Source of the DNA: Druceiella hillmani
Lineage: Eukaryota; Arthropoda; Insecta; Lepidoptera; Hepialidae
DNA length: 64,000 nt
NCBI GenBank assembly: GCA_039881145.1
Contig: JAYKKI010000090.1
Location: 7,413,501 to 7,477,500, forward strand
Direction: 5' to 3'
Shown here: piece after piece, positions 47,526 to 61,340 of the stretch
How positions within the stretch are numbered: position 1 is the stretch's first letter
Layout: each line of letters begins with the position of its first letter
Made by a program: the position numbers and the translations under genes
Notes under the pieces: generated by a model
What the model saw: only the letters and a program-made list of their open reading frames with translations
Database searches by the model: none
What the model was told of the DNA's origin: nothing

Positions 47526-48940
47526 GATATATATATATATATATGTATATGTATACCAGATATGCTATTATTGATGATATTACTGATTTTGCAAATAAAA
47601 ATAAATGGAATTTTTAAAAGATCACTCACATATCCTTCAGTCTGTCGATCGCAGATGTTATTTTTAGAAACCGCTTGATGCAGAAACCTAAAAGGCATTA
47701 CAATGAAGCGCATTATATTATCCAACACATATCTCAATAGCCCTCAAATGTATTTATATGAAAATGGTATTCAAATAACGTTCTCAGAAAATAGGCATAT
47801 CGTTTGAAAGTGCAAATTATAAGAGTCTCAAAAATATATGACAATTTACGTAGTAGATGTTTAGATTTATACTGAAAACTATGCGTAAATAGACTTTTAC
47901 TTTACCTCATTTTCAATAAAAATGAAACTGAAACTTGCGTAAAAATTATAGGAAAACTAGAACAATGATTCTAGATGTCATAGTTTTTGCGGTATTCACG
48001 ATAATATTTATAAATGTCCAACCCTAACTAATTATGTTAGGTATTATTAGGTATTTATTGCGCTAGGAAGTTCATATTAAGGATAACGTATGCTAAATAA
48101 ACTAATGTCACTTCAAAGAAAGTACGAAACCACCGACTCGCAAGCCATAGATATACGTATTGACCAGGTTTGTCTAATTATGATTGCTGTTATAGTGAAA
48201 GATGAATAAACGAAGTTTAATTTTTTATGATTAGGATAGTTTAATGTGTGCATTATTTTATTTTTATTGTTTTAGCTATTCATTTCATTTGTTGTATCCG
48301 GTTCGTGCCATTTTTTTTGAGTCTTCAATTTCTATGCTAATCCTTATTTTGTGTTTTATTTCAGTATTAATTATTTGCTTACTGATACTTATTCACCTAA
48401 ATTATGTCTCACTCTGTATAAAAATAACTTGAGTTAAAAGCAAACCAAGCTGAGAGCAACTATAAATATCTAAAGGAATGATAGATATATTGTTCGACAG
48501 CATTCAAGGGATTTAGATATTTAATTGCAAGTGATTTCTGACGGTCCTAAATTTTTCATAGAATACCGAATGATATTTGTCCAAAACTTGTAAATAGTTG
48601 TTAATAGTATTTTTATAACTAAACCATGTTACTTTAGTGCAATATTTATTTTCAATCAATTAATTCCTTGACATTTTTCCTAATAAGTTACATCAAAATA
48701 CTCCTCAAAAACATAGATTTTAACCAAAAAAAATTAAAGTTCTTCCCATTTTTTAAGGAAAAATTCGATGAATCATCTTTATGGTATCCACAAACATAAA
48801 GTGTGGCGGAAAAGAATAAATCTTAAATTATAAAAACGAAGTAAATGGTCTGATGTCATTAAATATATTAAAATACAGTAAATATGTTGGACGGTCACTC
48901 AATTCGAATTAATTAAAACAGAAATACCAAAAAAAATCTC
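46071..48940. other. Gene-free stretch
   Basis: AT-rich, with the TA tract at 47461. 'attcacgataatattta' near 47995 echoes 9863. A small G+C-richer patch lies at 47270-47310. No gene is recognised. Confidence 0.5.
47461..47556. repeat. TA microsatellite with TATG interruptions
   Basis: A pure TA run from about 47469 to 47518, followed by ATGTAGATATA-type units. The overlapping 71- and 103-codon IYIY frames are artefacts. Confidence 0.97.
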
Positions 48941-48949
48941 ACAGCTATT

Positions 48950-49100
48950 TCGTTATCCTCCAGACCTGGAAACAGGCTCAGATTGACTGCCTAAAAGGTG
49001 GAGGATTGCCTATGAAATGGATTTATACATTCTTGGGACAAAAAAGTTCAAGTACACAGTCAAGAAGAAAATACAGGCTGTCGTGCTTCAAAGAAGGAAA
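48950..49100 (+). pseudogene. Weak coding-like fragment, unrecognised
   Basis: After an acceptor-like 'tttcgttatcctccag' the frame reads QTWKQAQIDCLKGGGLPMKW, then IYTFLGQKSSSTQSRRKYRL, to a TGA at about 49100. The composition is less AT-biased than the flanks. No family is recognised, no upstream exon is found, and chance or an old transposon fragment are likely alternatives. Confidence 0.2.
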
Positions 49101-49109
49101 TTGACTGGA

Positions 49110-52100
49110 TCGCCTTCTTCCCCAAATTATGTACTTGTACTTCGTTATTATTAAGTAGAATATAATTAGTTTAAACTAGTTGATAATTTTCAGATTTATC
49201 TTTTTCACAAAGACATTGGATGCAAAATAATTGGTGAAATAAATTGGTTAACGTAATCAAATAGCATTTCAATTTAATATTTCTTTCTTTTAGAATTGTT
49301 CTCTATTGGCAGCCGCCGAGATATAATTTAATACGAATCCACGGTCGCCCGATCATCGCATTGCGATGCGCCCATCCAGAATAAAAATAATATAGTTTAC
49401 ATTCATTATAAACTTACTTAAGAGTTGTACGGCACTCGATGGCGTACCTACATGAGCCACACGAGTCAATATAATTCTATATTATTTGCTTATTGAGATT
49501 TTAATTTCAGAATATACTTAAAATATGTATTAAATTTTATTGTATACAAGCATGCTACTTATTAAATAAAAATAACACAAAAATGGAGGTTTATTTTTTA
49601 TTTCAAAAAATAATATAAATAACATCACAAAATAAATTATGTTTCCAATTCTAATATCGACAATCACAACAACAATATAATATTTTGTAATATCAAATTA
49701 AACAAACTTCGTAGAAAGGTATTAAAGCAGTGAACATAAATACATACATTTGTATAAATCTCTCTCAATACAATAATACAAATCTGTATAGCTAACTGCA
49801 AACACCATTACTGAAAAAAATTATTATCGAGTGTCAAATAATTTTAATAACCAAAAAAATCAGCAGAGTAAGTAAGTAAATCCATCCATTCGGTCTTGAG
49901 AGGAAAGCACCTTATATTAAATATAAGACGAAAGAAAAAATGAGTGAGTTTCGATTTTTACCTAAGTGAAATTGTATTCCTCCACGGCACTCGGTTCCTC
50001 TTCAGTAAACTGTTACATGAAATGGCACTTTGAAATGAAAATAACACAACACTTCACCTCTTCAAGCTTACACTTCGTTTGAGTATTGCCTTACTGTGCC
50101 GATAACTTAAACTTGAATCTTGACTTCTTATATCTACATACTTCTTATGTATACATTACGACAATACATTTTTGAATGGTAATAAACCTTAAGCACAGCT
50201 GACTGCGGTCTTAAATAGTTTATTTATTAATTGCAGTTTTGAAGTATATTTTATGTTTTAGTCTGTGACCGTTGTCTTGTCAAAGATGGGTAAAAATGTT
50301 GGAAGGTATCACTCACAATGATTCAAATTGCCATGTCTTAAACGTATCGTCAGCGGTCGCTAATAGTACAGAATGAATTAATAAAACTTGACACTTTAAA
50401 AATATTGCTTTCTTCTATATTTTACATATGAAACATAAAATGAAAATAATACTTTAAAAACAAGTAAATCCTAATACAGGTATAAAACTTGCCAAGTTAT
50501 AATATAAAAATTGTATTAAATACATGAAAATGTTTACTGAAAATGCTAAGTGAAGAAACTATTTGGAACTTGATGGTTGTTTTCATTTCAACTTTATAAG
50601 GGGATAATCATTTACTCTATCCTATGTACTGGATGTTTTCTGGACAAATAAGTTTTGGTGATTCCAGATACGTAATGTTCTTTTATATGTGGGTTAGTAC
50701 TTATTATTTGTTACATTTTCTTGTGTATGTGACAACACTAATGGATGTTGAATTCTTTTATAATAAGGTTATCATCTCAATGTAATTTTATATAATTCTC
50801 AAATAGCTGCCTATTTCAATGGTCAAAGAACCTGAATCCCTTAAAAGAAATTGCAGGAAATTTTGTAGGGACAATGTTCACCAAACATATTATTTTATTA
50901 ATGTATCTTAGTTGACTTGGCACTAAAAAATAATATCTTAATTAATAATAACTGGCATTCATTTTTATATTTTGTTTCTTTATCACATTAAATTTTATTC
51001 ATAGTAATAAGTTTTATTCATTGCCATTAATTTGTTTCGGCATTTTATTTTTCACTTTTTTTTAATTTTATTCCTTCAAGCATTTTGTAAATTTCCTTGT
51101 TACTCTTTTTTATTTTATTTTCTTTTTATTTACTTTAATTTTTATTTACTTTTTTGACCTTTTTTCCGCTCTTTTGATATTTTTCTATTTCGGCCTTTTG
51201 GTTTATTTCTTCCTCTATTTTTCTTACATTCTTTTTTTTTCTTTACTATTCATATTGTTTTCAGAACTACATAATTTTGAACTAAAACTAATCCTTAGAC
51301 TATCTGGAGTATTGCATAATATAATTTCAAGACTCTTCTCTTCACTTATTTCAACCTTCCAGAAATTCTATAACACAAACATTCGGGGAATGTTTTCTAA
51401 CCAATAGAAATTTTACACAAAACAAATAAATTAAATTTTTTTTCTTCATGTGCGTCAGACTTCATTTCATTTCACGCATCGCGTCGGTTTCCTCAATCAC
51501 TTAGTGTACCTCGATCATATATATTTCATTATTCGTATCATGAGGTTCAGGATCACGTCGTTAATGATATACTTCTCCTTTCGAAGTGTATTACCAGATC
51601 ATGGCCCAGGATCCAGATCCGATTGAAATGCGAGAATATTTGCACGATCTATAGCATTTGACATTAACCTTACATCACCTTAATTTCCTCACAACGTCGT
51701 TATAGTTTTCGTCATCATAATGTATTTCTCGTCATTACGATTTTTATCGTGTGCCTAGATTATCCTCCTCTAATAATTAGTAAATTTAATACAGATAAAA
51801 AAACAATTTATCTATTAGTTTATAAATACTTTTCACAATTATACATAAAATAAGAACATAGTATGACTTATTTTCACATCACTTCTTCTTTTCTATTGAT
51901 GCTTCACATTTCTCTCCTTAGTTATTATTGGTTGGCACGTACCCTTAGGATTAAATATAAATGGCTGGCAATTTACTATCATTGCTTATGAATATCAAAC
52001 GTCAATATATAATACATTTACTTATTTCGACATACAACGTTCTATGTATTTTGTGGTTGCTTATGATTGAATTACTTCAATAAATTGATTTTTAGTATAA

Positions 52101-53295
52101 GATCCCGACGTTGTCTAAAATTACGTAACAATAGGAAGAACACATGTTCCATGTTATCATGTGGTTAAAATCTTATGACTTATTTTACAAATAGAAGAAG
52201 TCGTATATAACGATAGTATCCATGAGGGGTTATAAAATAATGGAAGCGTCGAAGGAAATATGAGTAGATTAGCAAGAATTACATCGGAATCTGTGCGTAC
52301 ATATGTATGTATGTATATACGTACATAACATATATACTGTTGCATCCTTGATATCCTTTACTCTTGATTACAACACTGCTTCACAGCATCTCACATAAGC
52401 ATGATGACACAGTCCGGTTCCCAAAGTCTCGGCTTACCATAACAAAGGTCTGTTTTCAGACACCTTAGCAAACTGTATTTCAAAATGCATCAGTAATTCT
52501 AAGCTTTACAAACTACAGACGTAAGCCTTGCTTTTCTTAGAAGTCCAGAATTTTAGATCACGTCAGGTTTCTTCCAGCCCAGCATCAAAATTCAGTTCAA
52601 TCTTCATATCAGAATTCATTTTATTTATTATCATATTTAACATATAGGAAAATATTTCGTAGTGATACTTAGTAACAGAAATAAGTTGTAATGAAATAAA
52701 AATCTTAACTTGAAAATTGTTTTTTTGTTCAAATGATCTTTAAAGACTACTAAAACAGTGCATAACCTTTTCTCTTGGCGATTTTAGAGACACTTTATAA
52801 ACATTCCCATATGTGTTGGTATTTTTGCGACAAAAATTAAACAAAAAAAGTTGAAAAAAATAGAAAATAAATCAAAAAATTCACTTTGGACTTAGACTCT
52901 TTATTCGCTTCGACTCGTTTTTAACTTTCGTTGCTAAAATAATACTAATACACGCGTGTCGAAATTTGTCTTTGAGGATCACTATTTCTAAAACAATTGT
53001 AATGTACAATTTCCAGTTCAGAGCTATTCGCCATCCGTTTGCGATGGGGTGTATTTGTGAGGAATCTGTGACGTTCCGTTCCGGTGTAGAATCTTCTAGC
53101 AAATTTTTAAACTTTCTAGAAAAACTTCTTAGGAAAGATCCCGTAACATCCTGCTTTTTCGACACCTATTCCGATTCATGTACAGCCACCGCTACAAAAT
53201 CTTCTTACCATCAATGGGAGACTAGGGCCTATCTATCACGAATGGAAGGCAGTAGCTGTTTGTAAATACATTTAAGCGGTTACGAATATTTACTG

Positions 53296-53297
<2 letters not shown>
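49110..53297. other. Gene-free stretch with a pyrimidine-rich block
   Basis: 49310-49385 is a small CpG-containing patch (cgcattgcgatgcgcccatc). 50940-51260 is strongly T-rich on the plus strand. 52340-52640 and 52880-53270 have more balanced composition and overlapping frames on both strands, but no start, splice or family evidence. Confidence 0.45.
50940..51260 (+). repeat. Pyrimidine-rich low-complexity block
   Basis: Dominated by TTTT, TTTA and TTTC words with almost no G, a marked strand asymmetry compared with both flanks. No period is visible. Confidence 0.8.

Positions 53298-53358
<61 letters not shown>
53298..53358. repeat. TA-dinucleotide microsatellite
   Basis: About 30 uninterrupted units. 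Confidence 0.98.
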
Positions 53359-53366
<8 letters not shown>

Positions 53367-56300
53367 TTATACGTATGTAAGATGTAATTTAAATTTCACA
53401 CCCGTTACTCATTTGTTTAGAGAATAAACATCGTCTATTATTTTTTTTCATTCCCTCTTCGCATCTCATGATTTATTGAAAAGAGCACCAGGATGGAATT
53501 CGTCATATTGGTCAATAGGATTGCTTTCACAATTCTCTAACGCTACTTTGAAATAGGATTAACCTGGGTAATGTTGGTAAGTTATAGAATAGAGGAGGTC
53601 AATTTTTCTGTGATTGCATCATAAAATGAGGCCTTTTATGCAGTTATAAAATACAAGCGGAAAATATCTCGTGCCATATTACGAAAGAAATGCACTTTGC
53701 TCTCTACGGTCAAGCAGAAAAGCGGGCATATTTTATTAACTACCAAAACCTTGATTTTTTTATCGTTTGATTTGTATTTGAAAGCTACCTTTTCCATTTT
53801 TAGCAAGAGCTACAATTTTGGTTAAAGCATGTTACATCCCGTAGAAGTGGTAGTTTGCGTGACAATCATAAGAAATTTGACTATTAATATTTGTCAAATG
53901 CTGTTTTATCAAACGTGAATATCGAAATAAATGTGGATTTGTGGAAAAACTTATTACCTGCAACTTAAATTTCTTGCTTATTTCATATCTTAATCCCATT
54001 TTTGGCAACCCACAAATTTCTAAATCTGTATCTTTGAAAAAGTTAACTTTATGGATAAAATATAAGAAACTTTTTTGAAAAATTTCCGAAGAAAATTTTG
54101 ATCTGTTTTTTCCTCAAAAAAGTGATATTACTTCAGAAAATTGCAACAATATTTGTTTAGTTTTCTCCCTCAATATGTATATATTTATATACATCCATAT
54201 TTGGCTGTCCTGATATGTTCATTGGTTTTGATGAGTGAATATAGTTTGCGATCACTGACGTGTATTTTTGAAATTTATTTAATGTCGGTTACAGTCGCCA
54301 ATTTATTTACAAAATTCTGTAAAGAAAATTAATAACCAGCTTTCTAAATTCGTTACTTATGTATTTTTGCATAATTTTTATTTGAATTTTACTTATTTCA
54401 TTATATTCGGAAATATGCAAGTTTAGTTATTTAAAATAATTTGTTTGAAGAAAACTTTGCAATAAATTTTCCACTCTTAAAATATTACAAGTATTTTAAA
54501 TGTAAACTAGCTTTTGCCCGCCGTTTCGAGTGCGAGATATTTCAATATGTGAAAACCTTATTTTAAGAAACAAATAAGTATAGTTTTCAACCAGGCCGGT
54601 TACGTAGTTCCCAGGTAAGTATTATTTCAAATATAATTTTCCAGGCCTGATTTTTAATATCTTTGTGATGCAGTGCGGCAGGTCGAGCGAGCGTTATGAT
54701 CATCGGTATAGACTGAAATGCTGTGCGATAATTAAGACAGGAATTTGGCACATTAAATGGAATATATTCCGCTATTTTTCAAAATTAAATTAACAACACA
54801 TTTAGTACTTTTCTTGCGCGGGCATAATTAATAAACAGCGTTTACCTTAAATAACAGCGTAGTTAAAAGTGGTCTATTTTTGGAGTTTATTACTTAAGTA
54901 TACATTTTCTTATACAGGGCCCGGAATGAAGTTTAATGAGAAGTAAAATCGTAATTCAGAGCATACGAAGTTCAGAGTGTTAAAAAAAGAGTAAGTATAG
55001 ATTCTGATCTTACGAAGTTCAGAGCATTTCTAGTCTTGACGAAAATTTTCGTTAGTTAAACGGTTATAAAATTAATTTCCTGAAATTTGTAAAAAAGTTT
55101 AATAGTCATCTATTAAACTCAAATAATTGAGAAAATTCAAAAGTATCAAATACAACAAGAAAGCCACATCTAGCGCATAAACATGATACTGTATATATAA
55201 TTGTGTGTAGCCGGCGGTAAGCTGTTGACGTTGCCAAGAACCCATACTAGATTACAATGTTTAACAATGTTAGTTTTAAAAATATTAAAAATATTTCACC
55301 TGTGGTTGTATCTTACTCATTAGTATAATTATTTGGTTTTCAATTATCGAATAAGTTATATTTATAAGGAAAATTTGGTTACTTTGCAAATATCCCAACT
55401 ATTATTTACATGTGTATTTTTATATTAACCTATACACGATACAGGCAGACTTTATTCTGATGTTATTTTCACAGTAGGTATATAATTTTGTACAGATTCT
55501 TAAGACATATATTTAATATAGGTTTATCCATCTTCTTGTCAATAATCTACTTTTCCATTCTTCTTCAATACATCATGTAACTTTATAATTGATTAAGGCA
55601 GATACAATACGAACACCTATAGAAAAAGATTTAAAAAATTAAAGGTAATTCAAAATTATTTGTTTAGCTCAACAATTTTTACTAATTGCTCGATTTTAAA
55701 TTATTATAGTTGAATTAAATAGTGATTCAGCAAAACCATGGCTTGGCGTAATCGCAATGATGGAGTGTCACACACATATTGGCATTTTCTTATGGCGTAA
55801 TTGCAATGAAGAAGTGAGACACACATAGTTTACTATCGTTCTCATATATCAAGATTAAATTATTACATGTCATTGTGCGAATATTTAGTGTCTTCTAACC
55901 TACAAAATTGAAAAGATGCTTTTAATTTTAACTTCTCAGCCTGACGTTACTAAATGTTTTCGATTTTGTTGTATAAATTTTGTCTTGATCATTTGTGTTT
56001 TACTTGAAAATATTTATATTTTCAGCCATTTTTATGAAGAGTTTTCTGTTTGAATTTAATAATATTGACATTTATATTTATATAAAGTGTTACCTGTTTT
56101 ATAGATTTCAAGACAACCGTACTTAAGGAGTAAACTCGGGTCGCGTGTCGGGGCTGTCACGTTGTTTAATCTAGGCCATATGTCATCTATATGGAAAATT
56201 TCATCGAAATTTCTTGGGCTATGAAATGTAAAATATATTTTCGTTTATAACAACAGGCATATATTTTACTTACGTATTCAATAGTTAATTTTAGTTAGAT

Positions 56301-57424
56301 AATTTATTAATTATCGTGGCAAATTAAACCGTGTTTAATAGTAATACACAGGAAGAAAGGTGAATTCTCTAGGTGATATATTACAGGAAATACTAATTAT
56401 ATGTTTCTTTCTGTATTTTCCTGGACGCGATTTCCCATATTCTGGCTGTTATCCTCAGGAAGTGTTGCTGTTATTCGCAGAAAGTGTTGCTATTATCACA
56501 TGTGATACTCCATCAGTGGAAAGGTTGATAATTTACGTAATGCTATCGTCCATACAGTTTCTGTTAATTTCAGTCCGGGTTTGTTTTATTATAATCATTA
56601 AATTTACTTGACCACAAACTTTTAAGTTCATTCAAAGCAATTAATGAAATATTTTATAATTTGTAGATAATATACTTTAAGATATTAAAATAGGTATGGT
56701 ATTTATTATATAATTTTGTCACACTGAAATGCAGTATCATTTATATTTATTCATTTTTATAAAAAAAAGTATATTTTGACCTGATCTGTAAAAGTTTTTC
56801 ACTTCGATTTTCACACTTATTATTTTTCTATCTATGTTAATATATGTCCTTGACATCCGTCTACCGATTATTTTTTTTAGAAGTAAATGACTCAAGAGAA
56901 TCCAATTCACTTGGGAGAGAGAAAATAACACTTATCGACAGATGACAATGGTGGTGGATGAGATTATACAAATGAAACTACTCAACCAATAATGACATTT
57001 TACTTGTGATGTAAAAATTGTATACATTTGGTATATAGCTACGAATATCATAAAGTATTTAACACTGTAGTTACAGGAGTTCCATTCAACCAAAGTTCCT
57101 GTGATCAATGACCATTGAGCATTCATCCCATTAACAAATAATCGTTTATCCAATTAAGCCGCCAAGCACGCTGCTCCCCCATTTTATTTCACTATTTTAT
57201 CTATCCAAATAAAGCGGTAAGCACGATCTTCTAGACTTCCATTAGTTAGAACACTATTCGCATGACTTTTCATTTATAAAATCCTATTTTTTACGCAGGT
57301 CGTGAAAAATTTTCTTTTTTCCATCAAACGTACGCTATGTCGTTTTATTTAAATGTCGTTTTCTTATAAGAGCGGAATGTACAATAAGCTTATTGTTTCT
57401 TTTAATCTATAATTGCTCTGAATT
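53359..57424. other. Gene-free stretch with repeat scraps
   Basis: 54506-54540 ('actagcttttgcccgccgtt') and 56161-56220 ('aaaatttcatcgaaattt' region) look like the start and middle of the short RTE-tail/SINE-like repeats, too degraded to join. 54611 has a consensus donor (cccag|gtaagta) without exon support. A 49-bp imperfect duplication (tggcgtaat.gcaatga...) lies at 55744-55835. Confidence 0.45.
54506..54540 (+). mobile_element. Short RTE-tail/SINE-like fragment
   Basis: 'actagcttttgcccgccgtt' followed by 'tcgagtgcgag' is a worn form of the common insect string 'actagcttttgcccgcggcttcg'. Nothing further is recognisable downstream. Confidence 0.4.
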
Positions 57425-57745
57425 CTAATTCAATGCTATGCTATTGTGTTGATAATTAAAGAGTTTTCTTTTATTTAGATTAGTTATTATTACGCCGCCT
57501 AAAGATCGTACTCTATTAAAAGTCACATAAGCTTGCCCATCGGCGAATTTTTTTAAAAGTTTATTATTAGAACTAAAAATAAAAAGAAAAATTAAAATTT
57601 TGGTTAAGCCTACGACAGGTGTAAATATTTTAATCAAAAAAATAAAAATAAAAGGCAAAACTAAAAATTTTGAAAAAAATAACTCACAACGGATGTAGTC
57701 GTTGTAATTGAAAAACGATTAAAAAATTTTTTTGAAAACCTTCGA
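57425..57745 (-). pseudogene. Helitron helicase remnant, second copy
   Basis: The minus-strand frame contains KKFADGQAYVTFNRVRSLGG, then VIITNLNKRKLFN, the motif VI end of a Helitron helicase, with GQAYV and RVRS better preserved than in the 39.7-kb copy but ALS changed to TFN. Beyond the motif both copies share an AT-rich block and 'gtaattgaaaa.cgattaa.aaattttttt' on the plus strand, over about 300 bp in all. No Helitron terminus or Rep domain is found nearby. Confidence 0.78.
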
Positions 57746-60700
57746 CTAAAAGAAAGTAAGACCCTATAAATATAATTATAAACCCAGAAAAATCCCCATC
57801 TATAACTTAAATTTTGCAGTTTTCTTATTTCAATAAATTATTACGTTACTTTGACGGATAATGTAGGCATAGCTTTTGGCAGATAATAGATTTTTAGTTT
57901 TCATACGTTATTTGACATTAATTTATTGCAATATCCATAGTTTTTTAAGTTGGGACGTTGGGATTTAATGTTGATTTGAACTTAGGTCCAAACAGTGTGA
58001 AGATTTATGCAGAAAATGGAAACAATATGTTTCGATTTCATAGTTCTACAGAATTAAAATAGGAAATATTGAATAAAGAGAAGGACTTTAATATGCAAAA
58101 GAAATGTAGCCACTTCTAAAAAATCTTAATTTATAAATGGTTCCATTTTTGTCTGAGTAAATGTGACCAACAACAACACACATTGCAATTAAATTAAATA
58201 ACCCTAAAATGGATTATTTGGATACAACTGGAGTTTGCAACATAAATTTTAAATATTAGTTCATAAAGTAAAATTTAAATTAAAAATTTATATCTTTCTT
58301 TTTTCTTTCTTTGCTCTTCTACCATCGCAATGAAGTAAACTTAATAAGTTAAAGTTTTCTTTAGGTTAAAGTTTCCACCCGCATTAACTTTTATTGCCCA
58401 CAGTATATCAAGTTTAACCACAATGTGTCGGAATACACGAGGTATGACGCTGCTTATCAAAACTTTTACATCTCTTCAGTTTAAGTTCTTTCCCTTTTAG
58501 TAATTGCCAATTCATAGGTGAATATTTAAATTTCCCGTTCGAATATTATTATTGCTCGTAATACGTCAATAATAATATTCGATCAACGTCTAAATTCTAA
58601 AACATTTTTTGTCACGAGTTATGTTGTTACACGGTGCTGCTTCCATCAACAATATTTTGTGATTAATATTCTTTAGCGATTATTTTTAATTTTAACTGAA
58701 ACTAAACATTAAAACAATATTTCGGTTTTTGAAAAGCATAATAAATACAAAAATTGAATTGTTTTGGAACCAGTTTTGAAGCGAAATTACTAGAGAAAAA
58801 GCTATGAAAACAATAGACCAGCCTATTAAAGAATTGTAAACGTATGCAAAATATTTTAGTATAGATTTGCTTTTACGTTTTTTTTTGGGATTTCATAATT
58901 TTTATTTTTATTTGTAAAGTAAATGTGAAAAAAGAAGCAGTTGCTACATTTATTTTCTATAAAAATGTTTACAATTAGTTTGCGTGAACAGGAGTCTTTT
59001 CTATACAGATATTGAAAAAGTGAATTTGTTGAAATTCAGTACCCCGATCTACCAAGTAGAGCACCCGGGAACCATTATTTATAAGACTTCATATGTAATC
59101 CTGAAGAAGGATATAAAGATTTGAATCTTCAAAGTAGAAGGATGAAAAACTTAACAGACGATGAAAATCAGCTCATTCTTTGTACTCAGCCAGTATTGCA
59201 CTACCAATGCCGAAAATTAACGTTTTAAAGGAACTTATGGCCTATAAACATCTTAATATTATAATTTATTACATTACTTTTGTTTATTCCTTAATGAAAA
59301 TTATGGTGGAAAAAATGATGGTGGTAGGAAATAATGACGACTGATGAAAATCAGGATGAAGAGAAACCTTCAATAATTGAAATTAATTTATTTTCAAATT
59401 ATGCGAATTTTATAGTAAACATGTAATAATTTTTTAAAGGAAATTGGCTCTGTTTATTTAATTCAAAATGGCCAAAGTTAGGTTACATTATTATGTTGAG
59501 ATTTGTTATAGGGTCTGTCAAAAATAAATCAAAAATACATAAATATAATATTGAAAATGAAACAGCATACACAATTGTGAAAAAAAAATAAACCTAACTA
59601 TTAAATATTTTCTACGTGGCGTAAAATTTCTTGTCCATCTATCACTGAGAATCCCAACCTTTTCTGCGTTGAGCCTCCCTGGATCATAAAAAATATATTC
59701 ATGCCTCCCCTTTTAATCTTTATCATTTGAAACATTTGGATATACTCTATCCAAAAATTTTACCAAAACGATAGGAGCGATTTGATTTGAAAATTTTACT
59801 GACAGTTTGTTAGAAAAAAAATGAGAGTTTTAATCTTTAAATTTTTCTGTGCAATTTCAAATTCAATTGTTAGCACTCAGGCAGTGATATCAACGGGTGA
59901 GCTTAAATATTTTGAATGTAAAGTGTCCACTATCAAAGCGGTTCTGATTAAAATTCAAACTAAGATTTAAAACAATTTTACCTCGCCCAAGGTTATTTTT
60001 GAGTTGCAAGTAATTAAAAGTTATAAATTATTTTGATTTACCTTACTATAGGAAAGGAACTCTACCGCAATAAAAATACCCTGTGCTGTGAGTAAGCTAC
60101 ATTGAACATTTTTTTTAGAAAACTATAACTATATTTTAATAAAAATATCTTGTGAAAAACCTAATTGTTATTTTATGCAAGTTTCCAAAACGAAAATAAA
60201 GGCAATCCCTCATCAGGACTTTATCGAACTAACTTTAGCTGCAACTTTAAGCAGTTTTCAGGTAACAAAATGAAACACGGGTAATGAATGACTTATACTA
60301 ACTGCGTGTGATTTGTCACAATCACTCTTTCCTCTGGCTCGTCGTAAAATTTTTCAGTCAAGAAAACAAATGGACCGGATATATAGCATTTGTGAGACTG
60401 AGGTTTTTTGCTAAATATTTACTTATCACATTTTCATTCAAATTTACATATTTCGAAATGAACCGAAAAATAAAAAAAAGGAAACCGTATTTACTAAGCA
60501 CATGAGAATAGACCAAAATCCTTTTTTAGTATTTTAGTTTAATTTCTTTTCACATTTCCAAATAATGTTTCCCGAGCAACGCTAAGAAAATTTTTGCTAT
60601 TCTTCTCTTTAATACTATATCTTTAATATTATGTTTAATATTATATCTTTAACATTACAAACGCAAAGGTCCCTTTACTTTATTAAATCAGAATATACTA

Positions 60701-61340
60701 CACATTTTCAATCCTATGGACAACATAAGAAGACAAAGGATAAAGATGACAACAGATCTATTTTGAGTTATAAAGCAGAAAAGTGTGTTTATCCAATTGT
60801 TTGTTTCTGCTTTTCTCTGGAATCACGTGGGTTGAGTCTTTTTAACAAAATCACAATAAGCTTTTTAACAAATTCTTCTTTTCTTATGTGAAACATCTAA
60901 TGGCGCGTTTGGATGGAATTAAAACTTTTTGATGGCACATTGTTCTGTGCCATTGAGTCAACCTGCATCTTATCGGCTCTTTTTGATTTAATTCGGCCAG
61001 CTTTGCGTCTTATCGACTATAAGCATTATAAAATTAAAAATATATTTTCAATAGATCGGTAGAAAATATTCTGTGATAAATTATTTCTTAAATATAAAAT
61101 AATAAAATTAAATTAATATTTGATTATTAATATTGTTCTCAATTCGTTCATATAAAAATATTTCAATGTACAAAAAAAGTTGATGTTTCACATCTACCAG
61201 GCGTCCCATGTGGGGTCACAATTTTTAGCGGAAAGCCCATCTTATTATAAACAGTGAAAGCAAAAAAAAAAGCAGTGAAAGCAAATATAACAGAAATCAG
61301 GGAATATTACTTAAACAGTGCATACAGCCCAGGTTGTTCA
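57746..61340. other. Gene-free stretch
   Basis: Apart from the hairpin at 58539, AT-rich and without recognised genes. 59640-59690 ('cactgagaatcccaacctt') has a faint resemblance to a hAT terminal repeat. A 25-bp duplication (ttaatattatatcttta...) lies at about 60610-60658. Confidence 0.5.
58539..58582. repeat. 16-bp perfect hairpin with nested inner palindrome
   Basis: Arms 58539-58554 (tcgaatattattattg) and 58567-58582 are exact. The 12-nt middle holds CGTA/TACG. Confidence 0.95.

Noticed and set aside
47426..47737. 71- and 103-codon IYIY frames
   Set aside because: Translation of a TA microsatellite. The same applies to frames at 5774-5968 and 22097-22306.
52881..53265. Overlapping frames of 94 (-) and 99 (+) codons in a more balanced segment
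   Set aside because: Neither starts with ATG, no family or convincing splice sites, and overlap on opposite strands points to stop-poor composition rather than genes.
54605..54680. Exon ending at the consensus donor 'cccag|gtaagta'
   Set aside because: The nearest acceptor gives a 30-bp intron, too short, and the alternative at about 54677 leaves no supported frame.
59640..59700. hAT-type terminal inverted repeat ('cactgagaatcccaacctt')
   Set aside because: Resemblance is weak, no partner repeat, target duplication or transposase is visible.
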